Below are positions 1-12,800 of a stretch of DNA of 64,000 bases, in pieces; the first letter of the stretch is position 1; each line of letters starts with the position of its first letter. The DNA comes from Clavelina lepadiformis. Its lineage: Eukaryota > Chordata > Ascidiacea > Aplousobranchia > Clavelinidae. A program made the translations under genes and the position numbers. The notes under the pieces are model-generated. The model saw only the letters and a list, made by a program, of their open reading frames with translations, was not told where the DNA came from and ran no database searches. The stretch spans positions 1,929,501 through 1,993,500 of the forward strand of contig NC_135245.1 of the NCBI RefSeq assembly GCF_947623445.1, in the 5' to 3' direction.

Positions 1-88
1 TCAAAAGCAAACGTTGAAATCTACCAAAATACCACTGCCCGGGGATAAACCGATAAATTAGCTATTGTACAAGAAAAATTCCGGTTAC

Positions 89-1841
89 CGAAGGATTGGG
101 GTAGTAGATGTACTTCCAGTACCAGCTCTCAGCAGGAATTTTTCCCGGTCTCAAATGGTATTCGGGTGCAAACGGGAAGAAAGTTTCTCTCTTACGATAA
201 TCCCTGGAATCCATCGCCTTTACTCCGATGTAGCTTAAGCATTTTCCTAGTTCTAAGTCTTCGATATTATAACCTTTCGGACAACGACGTTTGCTCATAG
301 CCATTGCGTATCTAAACCGATTTTGGCAAGATTATAAACTATACTGCATAAGATTTATTTGATGGTAGGCTACAGTTAATAAAAGTGCGACTCGCATTAC
401 AAAATTTGACCTTATTTGTGGCTTAATTATTATGTCATTTGTACGAATTATGATATAACATGGACTTGCCTGTTAAGAGCCGCCCTACTCAAAACATACC
501 CAGCCCCTCCGCTCATGTAACCCTGCTCAATGTAACGCTTGAACTTTCGGCCGAAATACATGGGTTGGTTGTGGTCGTAATCTTTCAGCAAAAACCTGTG
601 AAAATAGTTTAAGTTTACTATTTTTGAGCCTGAAAATTGTTTTGGAAAATGTTGATACGGTACTTCGAAAAGTTGCACCTTAGGTTTTCGAGGATGACAA
701 AGGTGTCATCGTCAGTTTTCATAAACCAATCAGCTTGGTCGCGGTAATGCGTCCAGATATGTTGAAAAGCTTGCCTTGTCTTGTCATAAAGCGATCCGCG
801 ACCTTCTTGGACATTTAAACCAATCGCAGGAAAATCCTAAAGGATAACACCAAAGTATGATGTCGATGGATGGAGTTAAGAACAATCCCAGCAAGGCATC
901 ACGTCATACAATGCTTTGTGTGATTAAGTAAACCAAAACGATGCATAAGTAAACACTACTAAAGCTTCTGTAAACAATTGATCTTAGCTGTTCAGTACAA
1001 ACTGTGCAAAGTGAATTGTAAAGTATTGTGTTTGCGTTTCCATCTTACCTTGTCTACGACAGAACTAAAAAACAAAATCTTGTTGCACCGCTTGCCCCAA
1101 GTCTCTCTGACGTGAACGGCTTTTGTGTACAAGGTGCGTGGTGATGTCATTACCCAGCACAGCACTCGAACTTGACTGTAAAGAGTCGTAGAACTGTCGA
1201 CTACAGCGGAAAAGCAAGGTTTTCTACGACCAGTTTTTCCGAATTACAAATAGACTAAGACAAATTCTTACCGCTTATGGGAGCGAAATATTTCCTTCCT
1301 CGGTTGTCCTGCTCTGTATCATTTTTGTTAATTGGCAGGTGTTGCGTGTACGGTACCCTAGTATATTAAAAGAGGATTGTTATTCGCTCTAGAATTGCTT
1401 TACACCTCCAAAGAGGCAGCAAAAATACGCAACGCAACGTCATGTACAGAAATACGGAAAAACTTTATTGAAAAATTTCAAACAGACTCTTGAACCTAAC
1501 AAAGTAACTGTAAAAATCTGTTGAACTTCATTCCTTTTTTTGTTTATTTAGCTGCGATTTGATATTAATGTTTTTCACAATCAGCTTTATTTTTTGATTT
1601 CTACATGTTCTGGGCTTTAGCATTTGAAACAGTTTATACCATTCCTCATACTATGTTATGACTGTAACGGTTGGATACACTTCTGGGCCGAAACCAACCT
1701 TCCCATTTGATGTTGTTGAACGCTGTAGTTGTACAGAATTGCCAATACTGTTAGAAATGTTCCGGTCAAAACTCCTGTCACCAAAATTAAAAAGCTTTTG
1801 CCAGACATCATGTCGACGAGATTAACAAGACCTTGCACCAA
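89..1841 (-). CDS. C1GALT1: Core 1 beta-1,3-galactosyltransferase (T-synthase), 5 exons, C-terminus outside window
   Basis: GT31 Golgi enzyme; the family adds galactose in beta-1,3 linkage to Tn antigen (GalNAc-Ser/Thr) to make core 1 O-glycans. Exons in transcription order: 1841-1699, 1175-1049, 836-679, 595-470, 311-89; all phases match (259 codons so far; vertebrate enzymes are about 363 aa). Exon 1 encodes a short cytosolic tail and a type II membrane anchor (FLILVTGVLTGTFLTVLAIL). Later exons carry VRVLCWVMTSP, HVRETWGKRCNKILFFSS, the metal-binding DxD in WFMKTDDDTFVILENL, YFGRKFKRYIEQGYMSGGAG and DSRDYRKRETFFPF, all T-synthase hallmarks. The start could be the first Met or the Met pair at residues 11-12. 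Exon 5 probably ends at a GTAACC donor at 88; read straight on it would stop at 62. The fourth intron appears to be GC-AG. Confidence 0.9.
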
Positions 1842-2327
1842 ATAAAGTCGTAGTTATAACTTTGTTTAGATTTTAGAACCATTCATTAATCATTGACTAG
1901 GCTCGGGCATTGACTCGGGTTTTGGTAGCGTAGTTTTTCTTGCTGAACCAATAACAGCTGGGTTGAGTTGTAATGAAATGGGTGTTTATGGTAGTTGAAC
2001 TTGACAGGTTGACCCACTTCACTACAATGTTTGCTGGTTGAATTGTTTATTGCGGTTGATGGTATATGAGTCTCATAAGCTCGTTGTCTGCTTTTTTCAA
2101 CCTCGGACTTAATTGTTCACCTTAACGAATTATTGTCTTGTGAAGATGACAGCAAAATTGTCTAACTTGACACTGAACTTCTTCAAATTGAATTCAACAG
2201 TAGTTTCACAAGAATGACAACTGTATATACTGATTATATTGAATCTTCTTTAAACGTTTACATTTTCACAAATCATTAGCACAACAACAGCATAAAGACG
2301 ACCATGTTACAGCTATGATCTTACTAG

Positions 2328-2353
2328 ACGAACGAATGAATGAACGAACGAAT
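2328..2353. repeat. Imperfect GAAC/GAAT tetranucleotide microsatellite
   Basis: About six tandem copies of GAAC or GAAT. Confidence 0.7.
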
Positions 2354-3660
2354 AGCTGTGAAAAACTCAGGAAATATAGGCACAAAATTTAATGCCACAA
2401 TTAAAACGGTAAGCTGGAAGTAATCGATTACGTAACGCAGTGTTATGTTTCGCTAATTCGATACTTGAAGACGAGAATTCTTATCCTGTATGATTTGTAT
2501 ATCAATATCATCACAGAGTTAATGATGCATTTTGCAGAACCATTTAAATTGACCAATTATTTTAACTCACTACATACACAACATTTATTTACAATTATCT
2601 TTTCTGTATAAAGCGTTCATTAGCTTTTTTTAAGAAAATTGTCTAGAATTAAAAACTGGTATTTGGAATGTAACTTTTAAAGCTCTGTATATCATATTTA
2701 TAGATTTATTCAGATATACCACATTATAATAGGCTAGTTGATTTAAGTTTTATCTTTAAATTCATGGATGAATAGCCTAATGAACACTTCGATGAAACTT
2801 AATCGGGGATCCTACAAACATCAGCATTGAAAATGTTTCAAGACAGAAAAGAAATTTTTGTTGCAGCCTGCAAGACGCTGGATGCAACCATGTTTACAGA
2901 TGTTTTGAATATTTTATACTTGCACAATAACTGTTTGTAACTGTCTGTCTTTATTGTGTTATCACGATTAGTAACGTATTTTTAACTCTCGCTTTTCACA
3001 ATTTACCGCGAAAAATAGACATTTATGACTTGGTACAGTGAAATGTTTTAGATGTTTATGTGTGCTACTGAAAGTACTCGCAGTGTTTTTGTATAAAAAA
3101 ATAAAGATTGTAAATTTATATCTAGAGTATAAGTCATGATAAATGGTAATAACAAAAGAGAGAAAAAAATTGAAATACTTCTTGGTGTTATACCTTACTA
3201 CCCTTAAAGTTGCAATAAAATAGGCTTAAGTGAAGTTAAGTTTATTTATTGCAATTTGAAGATTTAAAAACAAAACACGTCAAACCAACGGTCGCTCAGC
3301 TACTCTCGTGATTGCGTGACCGACCCAAGCTTTCGTTTTGGCGGGTAAGTTGCATAGAATTGATTTTAAGTACCGGTACCTTAAAGGCCTAACAATAGCA
3401 ATTCGTTGTTACCTAAAAGGATGTAGGCTTGATTCATGTAAGCCGACAATGTAATGTTTAAACGTTCTAGTAGAGAACGGTAGCTATTGCAGACAAATTT
3501 GTTTACCGCCTGGATCATGGCCACTGCCACTGCGCAAATGAAATTGTGTCTATCAAAACTTGCGTAAAGACAAGCTCGACAACCAAGGCTTGAGCAATGA
3601 AGTATCACACATTTGGCGCTAAGTTTTAGCCACAGTGGAAAGTGTGGCACCTGCACTCCG

Positions 3661-3989
3661 GACTGCAGAGTATGGCAGTTTTCGCCGAGATCTCGGGGGT
3701 TCAGAAGCAAAATTTCGGTCTGCAAGGAAGCAACCGGTGTGCACTGCGATTTATCGGCCAAGCTTGTCTAGGGTAGTATACAAGTGCTCAACCACAGAAT
3801 GCCTTTGTATACTAAACCTCAGCTACTCAAATTGTGACGTCATCTGGTTGTGCACTTGTATATACTAGATCCATTTGTGGTAGGTATAGCCTAGGTACGG
3901 CATTTTTTTAGAGAAATTGGTTTAATCCCAGTTTGCAATACCGTTTCGGTAAAAAACTCTCATGTGTGCTCCTGCCATACTCTGCAGTC
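3661..3989. repeat. Inverted-repeat element, possible short MITE
   Basis: An 18-bp perfect inverted repeat (GACTGCAGAGTATGGCAG at 3661-3678, its complement at 3972-3989) brackets about 290 bp. A second inverted repeat lies inside it (3774-3796 against 3845-3867). The nested arms suggest a foldback or MITE-like element. No target-site duplication was recognised, so the family is unknown. Confidence 0.45.
3774..3867. repeat. Internal hairpin with about 21-bp stem
   Basis: TAGTATACAAGTGCTCAACCA at 3774-3794 pairs with 3845-3867 with one mismatch and a 2-nt bulge, leaving a loop of about 50 nt. It sits inside the larger inverted repeat and is probably part of the same element. Stem length alone would also fit a small-RNA precursor, but nothing else supports that. 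Confidence 0.4.
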
Positions 3990-5721
3990 TGGCCTGCACT
4001 GGCACGAGGTTTATCTATGTTTATGCCAAACTATTTTACCTTCACACCGATATATAATAAATAAAGAAAGAATTGAGACCTCAGTGCACGCCATCTCCCC
4101 AAAATCTGCATGTACGACTTCTGGTCAAAAACTGCTGTAGACTACTTACTATAGGGCTAGAAATTTAGCTGATTTTCTTTAGCTGTTATAGATAGGTTTG
4201 AAAGTTTGCTGTTTTTGGGTGAGAAATACCCTGCGCAATATGATGGAACAGTAGCCATTATACGCGTAATTAATTTTATCAGCCATTTCTACGAATCAAT
4301 GGCTTAGTAAATATTTTTCTCTAAACTCTCTCTAACATGTATGTTTTCAGCTAATGAATGACAAAATGTTTCGTCGTTAAGAGCTTTTAGCCATTAGCGG
4401 GTATTAGCCAGATAATTTTACCCATGAGCGTAGTTGTTTGTGGTCCCTTCTGAAAGTGGTAGTGGCAAGCAAAAATCTCAGACTACAGTGTTATAGGCCT
4501 ATGTAGCGTCTCGCTTTGGTAGGTATCACAAACGTAAAGTGTGCAGAAAGTTTACTTGAAATTTATCTCATGCAGGTGTGCAGTTGCCACGAAACACGTC
4601 TGAAGATGAAAATTTAAGTTCTGATATCATACCAAACCAACATTTTTCTGAGGTTATAGCAAGTTCCCAGTAGCCGATTTTGTGAAAATATAATATTTCT
4701 AGAAATAGTTTTTTAAAAGTCTTATTGATATAGGCTAAAACACTTGACTGTCATTACCTCACCAGAAAAAAGCATACATTCGAAGCTATGTTTCACAGTT
4801 TCTTGTTAACCTAACTTAAATATTATAACATTGTAACTTAACCTAAATCTATCTTCCAATTTAAATGTAACCTTGAATAACTAAAATCAACTAATTGCAT
4901 ACCAATTCTCCTAACCTAACCGCCAACAGGCTGTGTGACCTATATAAGGTGAAATAGCCACTTCAAAAACATACTGTACCTGAATTAGACTACCAGTTAA
5001 TTTATGTTAAGTATCGTTAGCCACAGAGTTTATGCAAAAAAAACAATCACTACAGTGATTGAAATGTTGTTTTGTTTGTATATTGGCCTATTAACTGATT
5101 AGAAGTGAAATTACTGAGAATAATTTCTCAACTTTCGTCAAATAACGTTTTGGCGTTTCTCACCTTCCTCATTCTATAACTTATTGTTGTCCCAGTTTGA
5201 CGAGAGAAATTGAAATTTTGGGGCATCAGTGTGCCATGTTTCCTCGATTGTTTATTATTTGTGATAAATCAATGTTGAAACAGACAATCTTGCCTGGTTT
5301 CTATTTTGTTAATTGTCATGTGCATGATAAAATTCAGTTTGTACTTGAATGATTCTCATGCTTGCATGCCATGCCGGTGCATTCTCATACACCACTTTGA
5401 TTTGCTTCATTCCAGAAAACATGGACATGGGGAAGATACTGTGTATACCTTGGTAACCATTGTGTGTTGTATATAATTATATCTTGTTTGTTGAACAGGC
5501 TGATTGCAGTGTTTCTAATTTAGTGCTTTTTGGTAGCCACAGCATTGCAGTAGGGCGTAATTGTGCCCATCAGCATAATTTGTTGTATTGCAACTCTTTT
5601 TCACTGGTTTATTTATAAACATTATGTTGTATAGCCTAGCTACGTATGATTTGTTACCAAAATCAAAAGTTTATTAAGTTAGTCAGACTATACATAGGCC
5701 TATATGTACGAGTATATATAT

Positions 5722-5860
5722 ACGGTAGAATCCACTTAATATGACCACGGATAATATGACCACCCGCTTTATATGACCATTTTGGTGTGGTCCCAGATTT
5801 TGCCATATAAAGCTCTCCATTTACTATGATCGGTCTTCGGATATTATGACCACTTTTTAA
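5722..5860. mobile_element. Pogo/Tigger-like (Tc1/mariner) terminal repeat fragment
   Basis: The stretch contains repeated TAATATGACCAC, TATATGACCATTT and ATATTATGACCACTTT motifs after a TATATATA run. Such short sub-terminal repeats of an ATGACCA-type word are typical of pogo/Tigger element ends. No matching opposite end or transposase ORF was found, so this looks like a solo end or decayed MITE. Confidence 0.4.
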
Positions 5861-6803
5861 GATTTTTTGATCAATTTTTTTGTGTCAGTCTGTCATGCTA
5901 CTTGAAAGGACAATTGTGCCAAATCCGAATTCACCTTATTACGTTTATTTTAATGCTACCAACTAAAGCATTGAACGCTATTTAATGACAATCTACCAGT
6001 TCCATACAAGTTACTCTGCCAAAACCTGTTAATACATCATTTTCCTGTTCTTTCATTACTGCATGTGATATGAAACAACTAACACCTATTAAAGATGAAA
6101 CACATTGTTTGACAATGATCAAAGCTTTTCTTTGTATTTTAAAATTGATGACAAAAACAGTTTATCTGCAGTTTGTAGTACACTATTTAACAAAATCTAG
6201 CGTACATGTTTCTTGCAAAACATTACCGAAATGTTTGGTGATTCAAATTTGGGTCATAATGAATACATTCAGTGACTCAGTTGAAAATGTTTGAGAACCC
6301 GTGCCATATCATTAACCTAGCTCTGCTTGGTTAAAGTCTTTTTGTTGACTTGAGTTCATGGCAGGCTTCATTGTGTTCTTTTACAAATGGAGTTTACCGA
6401 TCGCGTATCCAGGATAGTATACATGTAGGCTACTCTGTTGGATGGATGTATATTGTGGCTAAATTTAGCCCCGTTGTTCTTAAAATTGATTGAATATTAA
6501 TCCATTGTCTAACCTGGCTAAATACTATCAAGGCAGATTTTGGCAAAATGTCATGACCTCATAATCTGTGACATAAACGTGTATATATCGAATATGTATT
6601 AATTATTATTTACTTCTTCAAATGGTCTTGCACTTTAAAGAAATATGTGATCATAACATATCAAACTTGTTTCTTTGCAAACTATTTCTTGGATTGTTTA
6701 TCAACCTGTTTCTTTTCAATGCATTATTTGCTGATGCCAACCTATGGATTAAAAGCAGCCGTGATCTTTGTTTTTTAGATTTTATTTTAGTTGATATTTA
6801 AAC

Positions 6804-9800
6804 ATGAATGCGTTGGTCGAGTCTTCCAGTTCAAGGGAAGCTGGCAATTTGCCAAATGTAGACTTGGAATCGCTTATTCTGGAAAACGTGAAAAAGGAGA
6901 AGTTGCTGCAGCACATGGTGGAACAACAGACGCAGTTGAAGAGCTTGCAAGAACGCCAGAAAGCACTTTTACAAGCGCAACAACATTTTGCGAAATTAGA
7001 TTTTCTCACCAACAGTGACTTGAAGGCGAAACTGAGCACGTTGCAATCGGTTCGGGGGCGGATTGCTCAGCTTCAAGATATGGTGGACAATGCCGACTCC
7101 AACTCACAGTTGGCTTTGCCTCCTCCACCTCCACCACCGCCAGATCGCTACGAGGAGGATGATTCGATTCTTGAAAGTGAAAAGTCTGGCTTTTTCATGA
7201 ACCCAGCCTTGGACCCAGTTGCAGTGAATGACCAGCTTGAACAACTCTACGACACTGTCAGTAACTTGCTGTCTGATATTGATAACATGAATGTCTTGAC
7301 TGCATCGTTAAACAAGCAAGACAAACCAGCTTATTCGGGAACTCAACGATCAGATGGAACCCCAAAGCGTGCACAGGTAAGTAATCCGCGAAGACACCCA
7401 GGTGTTCCTGTTTCACCTCTTCCCTATGTGAATCTGGTTGAAAAAGAGCGTGAAGAGAGTCCAAGAAGAGCTAAATCTTCACCAAGATTAGGCGATGATG
7501 ACGGAGCACGCGATGTTAACTTTGTGGAAAGACATTTCAAGGAATCAGTGGAGGATAGGGATTCCAGTAAAATGTCATCAGATGAGAGTTCACTGAGTGA
7601 ATCGTACGCCTTGGCAAAACCAACAGCAGAACTGTGGAAGGAAATGCGTTACTATCAGACCAAACTCGCCGAGTTAAAAGATAAGAGGGAAGAACTTGCT
7701 GCACTTATGAAGCAAGCCACATCTAACAACGATGCAGACAAATCTAACGACACAAGCTTTATATCAACTGATACCAGAGAAAGCGACAGTGCCACGCCGA
7801 AAGCAACTGATGAAGTTAACGAAATACCGATGCGATATTTACTTGGACGACTGAAGAACGAGACCTTTGATGCAACGACAGAGAAAACCAATGCCACGTG
7901 GGGAGGCTCCACATCAACAAGTGGTGATGAGAATGAGGGATTTATTTTAAAACCGGTGTTGAAATCGACCGAAGACATCATAGCAAAGGGAGATGTCGGT
8001 ATATCAGCCTCAGTTGAAGATCATGTTTATGAGTTGTGGGAAGCCCTCGACTATCACAACAACTTCCTACATATTCTGTTCGATGATCAAAAAGCGCTCA
8101 CTATTTTGCTGCAAAACACACTGAGTGTACAAAACGACCAACACGTCAATTCTGCCCTCTACGGCATTTCTCCTGACTTCTTGATCTATCAGTTAGATAA
8201 CTGCTCTGCACAGATTATGGCCTATCAGAAGCATTTAGTTTTACTGCACAAGGAGCTAGCACAGCTGCAGAAAGAACACCCTGAAGTGGATGTATCCTAC
8301 AGCCCAACAATGAAGCCATACAAAAGTTTTTACCCTCAAAGCAGTCAGCTTTCACAAAGTGGAAACTTACGCCTCCTTTCTGCAGCCTCGGAACAGAGTT
8401 TCTCACAAGGTCTATCAAACTCAAGCACTCCAGTTAAATTCTCGCCACAGAAGAGCTTGGAAATGATGAAGACAAAAGTCGAAATACAGTCTCCGTACAG
8501 TAAGTTTAGCCCTACACGTTCCCCAAGAAAAGATCTTCTAAACGCCTTGAAAGCTGGCGAAAGTGTCTATCCAGCGGTTAAGGCGGAAAGAGTGACCTAT
8601 ACAAAGTCGAAAAGTCCTGTAAGCAAAGGTGGTGCCGCAAAGCGAAACACTCCAGAAAAATTATCACCGCTTATGCAGGCTGCTGCGATGTTTCAGAAGA
8701 GCAAGTCATCACCAGAACCCCGGGCTGAAGATGTGAAACCAAGAAGCAGCCAGGCTGTTGCAAACACTTATATACCAAAGCAGGTAGATTAAATAGCGAC
8801 TGGAAAAATGTTTCCATTAAAGCAATGTAATGGAAGCCATAAAATTATAGCTTTTAATGGCGGTGTTATTGTAGTTAACTTTGAAATATGCATTTCCTTA
8901 AACTCTGTGTAATGTTTTATTTCTAACTTTCATTGGTTCGTTTTCTATATTGTATAGCGTGTACTTCCTACAGCTGCCAAACTTGCCATAATTACTATGT
9001 CTATTCGATCTACAGAAAACTGCGCCAAATTCTAAGGCAGTTGAGATCTCTGATGTCGATAGCAATGCGTCGGGTTACCTTCTATTTGAGGCACTTCGTG
9101 ACAGCATTTATTCCGAGGCAGCCACACTAATTTCTCAAAATGAAGCCAGGCCACATTTTCTTATTGAGCTCTTTCATGAACTTCAACAACTAAACAGTGA
9201 TTATCTTCGCCAGCATTGCTTATTTGTTATTCGCGATGTTGTCAATGGTTATTTGGTTGAAACCCCAAAACAGAGAAAGAAACTGGAGAAGGCGTCAGGT
9301 ATTTGCTGGCTATGACTCCTTTTTACAACTGTCAGCGGAGTAATTTGCTAAACTTCTATTGTACATTGTGTAAAACCTATGCAATATGCATTCCAATTTT
9401 CAAGCCTAGATTTTGTACTGTATGTAGATGTAGGCCTATTCATTCACCACTCATGAAAAAGATTGTTTGTTGCAATGCAATAAGCAGTAGTTAGCCTTAC
9501 TTGACAAAGCTGTTTCATCCTGTTGTTGTTATTTTTTTGTTTTGGTAGAGCTGTGAATGCTGGATCCAGTACAATATATGTACGTTTTTTTTTTAGAATC
9601 ACCAACAAAGGTAAACAGAGGAACATCGGCCGCGTATTCTGACCTCATGTACGACATGAAGGGAATTTATTCTGAAAATACGCCGAGTGAAAGTGAAGCA
9701 AGTGAAAGCGAAAACATCCAAATAGGTTAACACTATACGAAATGTTAATGCAAACGTGTTAATCATTAAATAAACTAACTACCTTGATCTCTGCTATTTT

Positions 9801-12800
9801 TTGGAAGTCATTTGAGTGGTTAACAATTCCACTTTCAAAGAATTTTTGCCATTACAAACACTGTACACTGTCAAGTGAACCCAGTCTCAGAATGTCAAAG
9901 ATATTCATGTCAATTTCCAAAAACCTGTTTTGTGAGGGAGAAAACTTTTGTAAATGTCTTCATTTATTTGCAGTATGAAAATAATCTGCAATACGACACT
10001 TGCAGCATAAGAACTTTAGGAAATTCATTGGGAAGAAAGTTATAATACAATTAGATTTCGCCTGAAGTCATGATCATTAAGAACTCTGTGTCTGTGTGTT
10101 TGGTTATTGATTATGTTCGTGTTCCAAGAATATTTTTACTGTTGGAGCAAAATTTTCTTGAAAAAATTGTTTGAGTTGGGATTTCTTCGCTTCTGAAATA
10201 ACACCATATTTCATGGAAAGAATGCTAAACTTTTATGACATAAAGCTTTGAATGCAAATAAATGATGTATTTGTACTATATATATTTATATTTCTACTGA
10301 AGTTTTCAGGCCCAATCTAAAGTAGCCAATACCCGGCTGATAACTAATCAAATTTCTACTCCAAGCCAATAATTGTGCTCTTTGTTTTAGTAGTTGGAGC
10401 AAATGGAAATTTACTTCGCTACGACTATGCATTGGACGTATCAAGCGCAAGTGAACTGACAACACCCATGGATGCAAACGAACAAACAGTGACCGAAGAC
10501 GACTCACAAAATCCTTTCGAAGAAGATTTCCTCGGAAGCACAGTGATCCACCTCGATGAAGCACTCCAAAGAGTCCGTGAGATAGAACGACTGAAGCAGG
10601 AAAAAAATGACGCCAGAAAGCAAGTGGATCAAGAGCTGGTGACCCCGAAAGCGCAAATAAACGACAGCAATGCCACTCAAGTTGATGCGCAGAGGTTGGA
10701 TGCTCTCATCAAACAAGTTATATCAAAGGTTTGGATTTTTGAAACCTCGTTGCTATGTCGATTGAGAAGTAGTTTTTATGTTAAATTTCATTGCTTGGTC
10801 ATCAAATGGTTTTTGTGACACGTACAAATACTTAACAGACACACATACCTCAAGTATCTGATTAATAAAAGCTTAAGTTTTTGCCCAAACTAACATCAAA
10901 ACCTACTCTGTTTACTTCTACTGTATATATAATTTGCATATGTATACATTCAGGTTTTTCACTCATAACAATATTTTCACTGCAGGTAATCCCAAAGATC
11001 AAATCTCGTGATGAAGTCTGCACTGCTGATAAAATAAAGGAGCTCTGTCAGTTTGTAAGGGAAGTAGTCACAGCTGAGCATGTGCCTGACTGCGACGGAG
11101 ATAAAGGTTGGTTCTAATTTTAATTGAATCCAAATAACAGTTTATCGCATGTGAGGCTGTAAAGATTCAATTATGACAACATCCTAAGTGTGATATTTAG
11201 CCATATTTATGCTCTTTTCGAACAACAGTCTTACACCATTCAGCTTACGTAAATAAAGTTAACACCAGCAGTCTCAATAGCGTCAGCTAGTTTTAAGCAA
11301 ATGGCGTTTACCACCGATCAGAACAGCCTGAAATAGTAGTTGCAATGTATGCTTTTACAAATGCTGTCCTAAAACAATCGTTTTAAGCTACAGCCTACGT
11401 GAAATGTGTAAAATCCAGTAATAAACGTAATGCCAGATAATTAATTATAATTAATGAAATGCAAGGGTAATGGTGTTACACTATTGGCATCTTATTATTG
11501 CATTTTTACCTGAGAATTTATCCTGAGACTCAACAAAAATAATGTGATATTTCAGATTCTAACACAGAGTTTGCAAGTCAACTCGAGTCAGTTTTAAACC
11601 AATGCTTAAGCAAGTTCCTTGGTTACCACTTCTCTGAGTGCGGCGAAGAGCTCGTAATCGACATATCAGAAGTTCTTTTCAACGAGCTTGCGTGCCTTTA
11701 CATGGTAGCTGATGGCCAGGAAGGAAAAGAATGTTTTCCTAAAACTGTGGTAATTTCCTACAATTAGTACGAATGTCATAAAAGCTACGTTACCAAGTCT
11801 ATCCGTTTGCCCATTTTAAAATCTCAGCCTAAGTATGCCCAGCTCATAGGTTATCTAATATCTATACATGTGAGACCATGAGTTATGAGAAATATCATGG
11901 TATGTGTCTACCTATATTACCTGTTAATATAATCTAGGCATTGGGTCATTTCACAAAGTCAAACCGTGTTTGTGTCGATGTTTTGATCTTTATGTGTCGT
12001 TGTTTGCAATATTGACCAGGTTGAAATAGTAGCGGAAGAGGAACTTGATGAAAAATCTGATAAGAGCGAATCGAACGACGAATCAGATCCTGAAGAATTA
12101 GAAGAGTGTAAAGATGAGCAAAGTGGATCCACTCGAAAGCATCATCAGAACACGAGCTCTGGTGAGTCATGTTACTGGATCATTTGTGAGTTTCAATAAC
12201 GTTGTCATGGCCATCTGCATCATCCAGAATTTCATGTGTTTTCATAAACCTTGAGGCGATTCCCAGTCGAAAACTTTCCAACGTGTACAGTAACTAGGCA
12301 TTTGAGGAGGATTTGAAGATTGTTCGGGCTCGCAAGAATCCAACTATCATTGTAGGTCGACACGAACCAATCCTAAATCTATTCCTATCAGCACCAATCG
12401 ATAATACTTTAATCAAATATTGGTCAAATCTTGTTTGAAACATGACTTAATCGCTAAACGAATTGCTTTAATTCAAAAACTAATGTGTAAATGGCAATTG
12501 AGAAAGCAACAACGTTAGGTAAATGATCTTCATTGTAAGAAATGCTGATCCTCCTTTAGCTGAGCCAAGACACTAGATCAGGGGTGGCCAACCAGTCAGA
12601 GACTAAGAGCCTCATTCTATACTGTTTTAACCGCAAAGAGCCACATCATACACATTATCATTTATGACGTTTTTTCTTATTACGTCATAATAGTGCATGA
12701 AATATTGTTTCAGTTGCATCTTTATTCTGGGTCGAAATCTGATGTAATCAGTCATTATTTAGCAAATATCAATTCAACATTAGCCAGTAGAGATTACTTT

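Larger units (their letters stand above)
1842..6803. other. Gene-free spacer between C1GALT1 and PCM1
   Basis: No ORF here resembles a known protein and none has paired splice signals with family similarity. Visible structure is limited to a short GAAC/GAAT microsatellite, nested inverted repeats around 3661-3989 and a pogo-like terminal repeat near 5722. The two genes diverge, so both promoters should lie here, but I see no clear TATA box close to either start. Upstream noncoding exons of PCM1 may also be present. Confidence 0.6.

Noticed and set aside
3381-3868. Overlapping 126-aa minus and 77-aa plus ORFs
   Set aside because: They lie on and beside the inverted-repeat element, have no family similarity and overlap each other.
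6070-6294. 74-aa plus ORF upstream of PCM1
   Set aside because: No resemblance to PCM1 or another family, and no convincing splice pair to 6804.
8933-9130. 65-aa ORF in PCM1 exon 2
   Set aside because: Wrong frame of a real exon; the PCM1 frame is the one with the conserved LISQNEARPHFL block.
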